Shown here in pieces: positions 1 through 5,392 of a stretch of 7,934 nt of DNA. Source of the DNA: Desulfobacula sp. (GTDB lineage Bacteria > Desulfobacterota > Desulfobacteria > Desulfobacterales > Desulfobacteraceae). Position numbers and translations under genes: made by a program. The stretch spans positions 1 to 7,934 of the forward strand of contig JAGLNZ010000150.1 of the NCBI GenBank assembly GCA_023139225.1, in the 5' to 3' direction. Position 1 is the stretch's first letter; every line of letters begins with the position of its first letter. The notes under the pieces are model-generated. The model was not told the origin of the DNA and made no database searches. It saw nothing but the letters and a program-made list of their open reading frames with translations.

Positions 1-168
1 TATCGGAGTATATAAAAATGCTAACTGAGCTTCCATGAAATTGGCAAACTCAAAAAGCCTGTGCTCAATCTTATTGTACTTCTCAAAAAGCTCTTCTTTT
101 GTAAAGTTCTCCAACCGTTCGGCCACCAAAGCCAAATTATTATTTTTCCCATTCCTTATTTCATCCAT
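1..168 (-). CDS. Hypothetical protein, N-terminal 56 residues only (runs off the left edge)
   Basis: The reverse strand is open from an ATG at 168 to the first base of the window with no stop, giving 56 residues that begin MDEIRNGKNNNLALVAERLE. The sequence is charged and apparently helical, rich in Glu, Lys, Asn and Phe (for example FTKEELFEKYNKIEHRLFEF). It has no signal peptide and no motif I recognise. Support for a real start comes from the purine-rich AAAAGGAA at 177-184 and a TATAAT hexamer further upstream. A GTG at 169-171, directly before the ATG and in frame, is equally possible and lies closer to the usual distance from the ribosome site. The gene is divergent from serS. The function cannot be given from this fragment. 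Confidence 0.6.
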   Translation of the reverse strand, partial: MDEIRNGKNNNLALVAERLENFTKEELFEKYNKIEHRLFEFANFMEAQLAFLYTPI

Positions 169-176
169 CACTATAA

Positions 177-184
177 TTCCTTTT
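177..184 (-). promoter_or_regulatory. Ribosome binding site of the partial left-edge gene
   Basis: On the reverse strand AAAAGGAA lies 7 bases before GTG (171-169) and 10 bases before ATG (168-166) when counted from the end of GG. It supports translation of the partial reverse-strand gene and leaves the choice between these adjacent in-frame starts open. Confidence 0.5.
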
Positions 185-209
185 ATTACAAAAAAAGTTT
201 TTAGCAAAT

Positions 210-235
210 ATTATACACATGCGGGCAATTGTCAA
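210..235 (-). promoter_or_regulatory. Candidate promoter of the partial left-edge gene
   Basis: On the reverse strand there is a perfect -35 hexamer TTGACA (235-230) and a perfect -10 hexamer TATAAT (215-210). They are only 14 bases apart, shorter than the usual 16-18 of sigma-70 promoters. A shifted -10, TAATAT at 213-208, would restore a 16-base spacer with a weaker match. Transcription would start near 203, leaving a leader of about 35 bases. Both hexamers are consensus, so a promoter is likely, but the exact pairing is uncertain. Confidence 0.45.
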
Positions 236-287
236 CCTGCAATAATCATTGACTGTTTACACCCCTCATGGTATCAGGTTACAATTG
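226..287. repeat. Imperfect inverted repeat between divergent promoters
   Basis: The left arm CAATTGTCAACCTG (226-239) and right arm CAGGTTACAATTG (275-287) are inverted copies that differ by one extra base (C233), with 35 bases between them. The left arm covers the -35 of the leftward promoter and the right arm covers the -10 of the rightward promoter. The inner CAATTG of each arm is itself palindromic. The layout could suit a regulator that binds both promoters, but no regulator is identified and chance has not been excluded. Confidence 0.4.
256..285 (+). promoter_or_regulatory. Candidate sigma-70 promoter of the serS operon
   Basis: TTTACA (256-261) and TACAAT (280-285) each match the sigma-70 consensus at five of six positions, with an 18-base spacer. 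Transcription would begin near 292, giving a leader of about 55 bases before serS. A second, poorer pair, TTGACT (249-254) and TATCAG (272-277) with a 17-base spacer, overlaps it. This is the only obvious promoter for the four rightward genes, which are otherwise separated by 10 bases or less. Confidence 0.5.
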
Positions 288-347
288 TTGAAGAATCTTT
301 TTAAATAAGAACTTAGCGAATATGAAAGAGGTAAAATAATAAGAAAA

Positions 348-1637
348 ATGCTGGATTTAAAATATGTAAAAAATAATCTGGGAATTGTTAAAACAGGAAT
401 AAAAAAAAGAAGGGCTAATATAGACTTTACCTCTCTTTTGGATAATGATGAAAAAAGAAAAGACAGACTTTTAAAGATAGAAGACTTAAGGCATAAAAGA
501 AATGTTGTTTCAGATGATATTGCAAAATTAAAAAAATCTGGTCAGGATGCTGCATCCCTTATTGAACAAATGAGGGAAGTATCTGAAACAATTAAAAAAC
601 TTGATAAAGAACTTTCAACCATTGAAGAAGCAATCCATAACTTTCTTATCACTATCCCCAATATTCCCCATGAGGATGTCCCGCTAGGTTCCGATGATAC
701 TGAAAACAGGCTTGAAAAAACCCATGGTGAGCCAAAAAAATTTGATTTTAAAGTAAAGGCCCACTGGGAGCTTGGTGAAAACTTAGGTATTCTTGATTTT
801 ACAAGGGCGGCCAAAATCACAGGAGCTAGATTCCCCCTCTATCTTGGAAACGGTGCAAGACTTGAAAGAGCACTCATCAATTTTATGCTTGATATCCATA
901 TTTCTCAACATGGCTACACTGAGACCCTGCCACCCTTTATTGTGAACAGAGCCACCATGACCGGAACCGGTCAATTACCCAAGTTTGAAGAAGATCTTTT
1001 TAAACTTGAAGGATGGGACTACTACCTGATCCCGACCTCTGAAGTCCCCATGACCAATATTTATGCCAATGAAATCATTGATGAATCAATGCTGCCCTGC
1101 AAATTTACAGCTTATACGCCCTGTTTCAGGTCAGAGGCCGGCTCATACGGCAGGGATACCAGAGGTTTAATTCGGCAACACCAGTTTAACAAAGTGGAGA
1201 TGGTTAAATTAACGACCCCGGAAACCTCTTTTGATGAACTTGAATCTTTGCTCGCAAATGCCGAAAAAATTCTTCAGCTTCTTGAACTGCCCTATCAGGT
1301 TGTCACACTCTGCACCGGGGATTTGGGTTTTTCAGCTACAAAAACCTATGATATCGAAGTATGGATGCCGGGTCAGGACGACCAGGGCAAATACAGAGAA
1401 ATATCTTCCTGCAGCAATTGCCTTGATTTCCAGGCCAGACGTGCCGGAATACGGTTCAGAAGAAAAGACAAGAAAAAACCGGAATACGTTCATACATTAA
1501 ATGGGTCCGGACTTGCTGTAGGAAGGACATTTGCAGCCATATTGGAAAACTATCAGCAGGCTGACGGATCTATAATTATCCCCGATGCATTGGTATCATA
1601 CATGGGAGGCCAAAAGGTAATTGTGCATGATGCTTGA
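348..1637 (+). CDS. serS: Seryl-tRNA synthetase (serine--tRNA ligase)
   Basis: This cytoplasmic class II aminoacyl-tRNA synthetase activates serine with ATP and charges tRNA-Ser, and also charges tRNA-Sec where present. The 429 residues match the usual bacterial length. Residues 1-100 form the N-terminal tRNA-binding arm, with a charged coiled coil at about 35-98. The catalytic core follows. The motif 1 region lies near 158-196, the serine-pocket TSEVP at 230-234, and motif 2 at 260-280 ([20 protein letters not shown] onwards). The conserved [10 protein letters not shown] is at 349-358 and motif 3 at 384-402 ([19 protein letters not shown]). No key residue looks missing. The start MLDLKYV is typical of the family. 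Its ribosome site is weak: GAGG lies 16 bases upstream and only AAGAAA is close. The gene opens an apparent operon and its last 11 bases overlap the threonine synthase gene. Confidence 0.98.
   Translation: MLDLKYVKNNLGIVKTGIKKRRANIDFTSLLDNDEKRKDRLLKIEDLRHKRNVVSDDIAKLKKSGQDAASLIEQMREVSETIKKLDKELSTIEEAIHNFLITIPNIPHEDVPLGSDDTENRLEKTHGEPKKFDFKVKAHWELGENLGILDFTRAAKITGARFPLYLGNGARLERALINFMLDIHISQHGYTETLPPFIVNRATMTGTGQLPKFEEDLFKLEGWDYYLIPTSEVPMTNIYANEIIDESMLPCKFTAYTPCFRSEAGSYGRDTRGLIRQHQFNKVEMVKLTTPETSFDELESLLANAEKILQLLELPYQVVTLCTGDLGFSATKTYDIEVWMPGQDDQGKYREISSCSNCLDFQARRAGIRFRRKDKKKPEYVHTLNGSGLAVGRTFAAILENYQQADGSIIIPDALVSYMGGQKVIVHDA
1612..1617 (+). promoter_or_regulatory. Ribosome binding site that sets the threonine synthase start
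   Basis: AAAAGG inside the end of serS lies 9 bases before the ATG at 1627 and 12 before the adjacent ATG at 1630. It is only 3 bases from an in-frame TTG at 1621, which makes that TTG an unlikely start. The position suggests translational coupling with serS. Confidence 0.6.
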
Positions 1638-3132
1638 TTTATTCCCCGAAAATATAAAACCTCATATCATACCAAAAGTTCAAGGTAAGCTCTATTATAA
1701 ATGCCTTGGGTGCTCTGCTGAATACTCAATAGAAAAACTGTTATATGTTTGCCCTGAGTGCAATCAGGTATTGCTTATTCATGATCGAAATACCCAGGCT
1801 TTAAAACAGATTCCCGGACCTGTCTGGCAGAAAATATTTGATTTCAGAAAAATGCTGAAAATACCCGCGCTCAAGGGCATATACAGGTATCATGAATTTA
1901 TTGGGTCCTGTATTCCTTTGGAATCTATTATTTATCTTGGCGAGGGTCACACCCCTGTTGTTGAAGCCAATAAAAGCTTAAAAGAGAAGGTAGGGCTTTC
2001 ATTTTTCTACAAAAACGACGGACAAAATCCAAGTGCTTCTTTTAAAGATCGCGGCATGGCCAGCGCCATATCAAGCATCAAATATCTGATGGATAAAAAC
2101 CTTGTATCAGATGTTATCGCTGTCTGTGCCTCCACGGGTGATACATCTGCTGCTGCTGCACTCTATGCATCTTATCTGGGTCCTTTAATCAAATCTGCTG
2201 TTCTTTTACCCCATAAAAAGGTAACCTCTCAACAGCTTTCGCAGCCTTTGGGAAGCGGTGCACAAGTCTTTGAGATTCCAGGTGTTTTTGACGACTGCAT
2301 GAAAATTGTTGAACATCTGTCAACCCGATATTCGGTTGTGCTCTTAAATTCAAAAAATGCGTGGCGAATTCTTGGTCAGGAATCCTATTCCTACGAAATT
2401 GCTCAGGATTTTGAATGGAATATGAAAGATAAAGCTGTTATTGTCCCCATTGGAAACGCAGGTAATATTTCAGCAATTATGAATGGTTTCATTAAATTTT
2501 ATGAAGCCAATATCATTGATTGCCTGCCTAAAATTATTGGCGTTCAGTCAGAACATGCTGACCCTGTCTTTCAATACTATCTTGAACCCGACGAGGCCAA
2601 AAGAAAATTTGTACCTGTGGATACAAAGCCAAGTGTTGCCCAGGCTGCAATGATCGGGAATCCTGTTTCAATGCCTAGGGTCGTAGAAATCACAAAAAAA
2701 TATAATGCACTTGCCCTTTGTCAGCATGTATTCTTTGTTCAAGTAACGGAGCAGTCTATCATGGATTGGCAGCTTGCCGCCAATAAAAACGGCCATATTG
2801 CCTGTACCCAGGGAGGTGAGTGTCTTGCAGGACTTGTGAAGGCTCTTAATAAAAATTTGATTAATAACAAGGAGACAGCTATTCTTGATGCAACAGCGCA
2901 TGCTATTAAATTTTCAGAATTCCAAGACCTCTATTTCAAATCAGAAATACCCGAAGCCTATAAAATAGATCCTGATCCAGGCAATATCAATCTGCCGTCT
3001 TTAATCTGGCCGGATGATCCAAATATAATTCCGACACAAAAAAAACGTTTGAAAGGAAAAAATTTCCAAAAGTTTGTAAAAGATATTTCCGATAAGATAG
3101 CCAAAAGGTTACAATTAAAAGAATCTGAATAA
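1627..3132 (+). CDS. thrC: Threonine synthase, PLP-dependent, with N-terminal zinc ribbon
   Basis: The enzyme should convert O-phosphohomoserine to threonine and phosphate, the last step of threonine synthesis. The protein is 501 residues from ATG 1627. Residues 20-50 hold a zinc ribbon (Cys26, Cys29, Cys42, Cys45). GEGHTP at 105-110 and SASFKDRG at 136-143 with the PLP Lys140 are classic for threonine synthases. STGDTS (169-174) and the phosphate-binding loop GNAGN (276-280) follow, and [10 protein letters not shown] (421-430) resembles the family's C-terminal DATAHGLKF-type motif. It is longer than the roughly 350-residue short forms because of the N-terminal extension and a basic tail after about 440. 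It overlaps serS by 11 bases, and the next gene starts 3 bases after its stop, so it is probably co-transcribed with both. Related fold-type II enzymes such as cysteate synthase share much of this pattern, so the substrate is inferred. Confidence 0.85.
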   Translation: MMLDLFPENIKPHIIPKVQGKLYYKCLGCSAEYSIEKLLYVCPECNQVLLIHDRNTQALKQIPGPVWQKIFDFRKMLKIPALKGIYRYHEFIGSCIPLESIIYLGEGHTPVVEANKSLKEKVGLSFFYKNDGQNPSASFKDRGMASAISSIKYLMDKNLVSDVIAVCASTGDTSAAAALYASYLGPLIKSAVLLPHKKVTSQQLSQPLGSGAQVFEIPGVFDDCMKIVEHLSTRYSVVLLNSKNAWRILGQESYSYEIAQDFEWNMKDKAVIVPIGNAGNISAIMNGFIKFYEANIIDCLPKIIGVQSEHADPVFQYYLEPDEAKRKFVPVDTKPSVAQAAMIGNPVSMPRVVEITKKYNALALCQHVFFVQVTEQSIMDWQLAANKNGHIACTQGGECLAGLVKALNKNLINNKETAILDATAHAIKFSEFQDLYFKSEIPEAYKIDPDPGNINLPSLIWPDDPNIIPTQKKRLKGKNFQKFVKDISDKIAKRLQLKESE

Positions 3133-3135
3133 TTT

Positions 3136-4608
3136 ATGAAAAATCATATTTGTGTAAAAATATTCATTTTAACGGTTATAACACTATGTGCCTATGTTGC
3201 ACCCTCCTTTTTGTCCCATTCTGAGGCTAAGGGGGTTAAGACGTCTTATAAACGGTATTCAATTTTTAAATATAAAAATGAAAATGTTCTTTGCGAACCT
3301 TATACTGTCAACAAAGATGACTGGCTATATAAAATACTTAGGAAAAAAGGGGAAATCTCTGAAAAAGACTTCCCCCATTTTATAATCATTTTCAAAGAAA
3401 TTAATCCTCAAATAAGCAATATTGATGCAATTGAGCCGGGCATCAATATTCTTATCCCGTTAAAAAAAGTAGAAAAAGGGACCTATGATCAAAGCACCCC
3501 CGGCATTGTTGATATCCCGGTAATTGAGTTTACAACCCTGCCGGAAGATCTGGATCTGAGACCATTCAAAAAGGGACATAAGATCAAAAAAGGAGAAAAT
3601 GTTTCAAGCCTGATTGATAAGGATTTTTTAAAAAAAGGGGGAGCCATATCGGAAGAAGGTTTAAAAGCATTCCAATTAGCAAACCCCAATATAAAAAACA
3701 TCAATATTGTATATGAAGGTACTGATATTTACTTACCTGACCCTTCGATAAAATCACAACCATGGTTCAAATCTCTTTTATCAGGAAAAACAATACAAAA
3801 TGAAACCAAAAAAAAAGAGCAGCAGGTTGAAGAATATAAAATAGAGGCCTATAAACTGACACAATTAAAAAAGTATTCCTCACTTATAGGCGGCACCCTT
3901 TTAAGCCACGGCAAAATATATTTTCCAGGAGAAAACGATACCAGTCAGGTTCTCGATTTATCGGCATCCCCAATTATCGAAACACACGACGGCTCCAAAA
4001 TCCTGATTATATCAGGCGATAATGTGAATGATGAGCTGCTTGAATACGTAAAGACTTATTGGAAAGACCTGAAAACTCAATTAATCTCAGACGCTATTGA
4101 TAAATTAAAAAACCATAGTAATACAGCCCCCAAAAAAAATATAACCTTTAAATATAAAAAAATTGTTAAAATACTCTTATCTCAAACAGATTATGACTAC
4201 ATCCCGAATGCAAAGATACCTTTCAGCCTTAATAATATCACTCTTGAGGCATCATTCGGTAGAATCATAAGAGAAAATACAACAGACCTTTTAATCAATT
4301 TTGGAAATGTTTACGGATCTGCTTTGGAGGTTCTGGAAAAAAAGGAGTTTGAGATTATTTCTATAACACCCAAATTAACCACACTTGAACTTGCTAAAAA
4401 ATTATTCACACATCTTGGGTATACAACATGGGAAAACCCTTCTTTTTCTAATGATGAAACTATTGAAAGCATCCATGGTCTTTATGCTGTTAAAAAACAT
4501 GAAAAATTATTTATTCCCATTAAACCTTTGAGCACTACTGCCATAGATTACCTGAAAAAAGAGGATATAAAGATCATATCCACGAAAAATATGTTACCCG
4601 CTCAATAA
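3136..4608 (+). CDS. Secreted protein with two LysM-like domains and an unknown C-terminal half
   Basis: The 490-residue product has a Sec signal peptide (basic MKNHICVK, hydrophobic core about 9-26, likely cleavage after HSEA at residue 31) and no lipobox, so it should be periplasmic. Two LysM-like segments are visible. The first spans about 53-109 (YTVNKDDWLYKIL, then EINPQISNI, ending ILIPL). The second spans about 148-201 (HKIKKGENVSSLI, then ANPNIKNIN, ending DIYLP). LysM domains bind the glycan of peptidoglycan. A Lys/Glu-rich linker (about 220-240) leads to an unrecognised region (about 245-485) that seems to hold three similar units ending in an isoleucine-rich strand. The gene lies between thrC and a pilotin-like gene and faces pilQ, so a role in tethering the pilus secretin to the cell wall, like TsaP, is attractive but unproven. 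The ribosome site is weak. A T6-A7-G5 run lies at 3624-3641 and an A9 run at 3808-3816. Confidence 0.85.
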   Translation: MKNHICVKIFILTVITLCAYVAPSFLSHSEAKGVKTSYKRYSIFKYKNENVLCEPYTVNKDDWLYKILRKKGEISEKDFPHFIIIFKEINPQISNIDAIEPGINILIPLKKVEKGTYDQSTPGIVDIPVIEFTTLPEDLDLRPFKKGHKIKKGENVSSLIDKDFLKKGGAISEEGLKAFQLANPNIKNINIVYEGTDIYLPDPSIKSQPWFKSLLSGKTIQNETKKKEQQVEEYKIEAYKLTQLKKYSSLIGGTLLSHGKIYFPGENDTSQVLDLSASPIIETHDGSKILIISGDNVNDELLEYVKTYWKDLKTQLISDAIDKLKNHSNTAPKKNITFKYKKIVKILLSQTDYDYIPNAKIPFSLNNITLEASFGRIIRENTTDLLINFGNVYGSALEVLEKKEFEIISITPKLTTLELAKKLFTHLGYTTWENPSFSNDETIESIHGLYAVKKHEKLFIPIKPLSTTAIDYLKKEDIKIISTKNMLPAQ

Positions 4609-4618
4609 AGGAACTCAT

Positions 4619-5374
4619 ATGAAAAACCTATGTTGCCTATTTTTTTCCTTCCTTTTTCTAATATCCTGCGCGTCTAAAAACATGAATACGGAAAAGAAAA
4701 AAGAAATTGCAATTGCAACCCAACAACTTGGTGAGGAATACTATAATTCCGGCAAATATACTGCCGCACTTAAAACTCTTCTTAACGCCCATGAAACCAT
4801 CCCCAATGATCCCTATCTTAATAATAGCTTAGGTCTTGTTTATCTGGCCAAGGACAGATACGATCTTGCCGAAAATCATTTTAATAAGGCCTTAAACCTT
4901 AAAGCAGACTATATCCACGCTAAAAATAATCTGGGGGCTGTATATCTTAAACAAAAAAAATGGGGCCTTGCAATTCAATGCTTTGAAGAGGTCGCCGAAA
5001 ATCTTTTATATGCCACACCTGAAATGCCCTTATCAAATCTTGGATGGGCTTATTTTCGCCAGAAACTGTATAAAAAAGCCAAAGTATACTTTAAGAAATC
5101 TCTGGAAATCAGGCCTAATTTTTTAAATGCCGTCCACGGGTTATCATCCATCTATATTGAAACAGGCTACTATAACCTGGCAATTACTTTTCTTCATCAT
5201 TCGCTGAAAAAAAATCCAGGTGCCGCAATACTCCACTCTGATCTGGCAAAAGTTTATGAAGCATTAAAAGATTTTGATAAAGCTAAAAGATCCTGGGATG
5301 TAGTACTGAAACTGGAACCTGAAACATCACCCCTTGCAATAGAGGCACAAAAAAGACTTTTGGAACTCAACTAG
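4619..5374 (+). CDS. Six-TPR lipoprotein, PilF/PilW/Tgl-type type IV pilus pilotin
   Basis: The 251-residue protein begins with a short lipoprotein signal ending in the lipobox LISC, so Cys17 is the likely lipid-modified residue. The +2 residue is Ala, which fits outer-membrane sorting. About six tetratricopeptide repeats follow, at roughly 33-65, 66-99, 100-133, 136-169, 170-203 and 204-237, with typical signatures such as NSLGLVYLAKDRYDLAENHF and LGWAYFRQKLYKKAKVYFKK. Length, lipid anchor and six TPRs match Pseudomonas PilF, Neisseria PilW and Myxococcus Tgl, which help PilQ assemble in the outer membrane. The gene sits tail to tail with pilQ, which supports that role. AAAGGAA at 4607-4613 overlaps the stop codon of the LysM gene, 10 bases upstream, so the two are probably translationally coupled. 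TPR lipoproteins have varied roles, so the exact function is inferred. An A8 run lies at 4953-4960. Confidence 0.82.
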   Translation: MKNLCCLFFSFLFLISCASKNMNTEKKKEIAIATQQLGEEYYNSGKYTAALKTLLNAHETIPNDPYLNNSLGLVYLAKDRYDLAENHFNKALNLKADYIHAKNNLGAVYLKQKKWGLAIQCFEEVAENLLYATPEMPLSNLGWAYFRQKLYKKAKVYFKKSLEIRPNFLNAVHGLSSIYIETGYYNLAITFLHHSLKKNPGAAILHSDLAKVYEALKDFDKAKRSWDVVLKLEPETSPLAIEAQKRLLELN

Positions 5375-5392
5375 TCTGTTGTTTTAAAAGCA

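Noticed and set aside
35..304. Rightward open frame of 89 codons
   Set aside because: It lies opposite the better-supported reverse-strand gene start and across the promoter region, has no ribosome site, and its product looks like a low-complexity shadow.
322..339. Five-codon leader frame (MKEVK) just before serS
   Set aside because: There is no ribosome site before it and no run of regulatory codons or attenuator hairpin after it, so chance is the simplest explanation.
286..347. T-box or other riboswitch in the serS leader
   Set aside because: The leader is only about 55 bases and shows no T-box sequence, specifier stem or terminator hairpin.
542..974. Reverse-strand open frames inside serS
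   Set aside because: They are antisense to a gene with complete family motifs, with no ribosome sites or recognisable products.
1621..1626. TTG at 1621 as the threonine synthase start
   Set aside because: It is only 3 bases from the AAAAGG ribosome site, whereas ATG 1627 is at a normal 9 bases.
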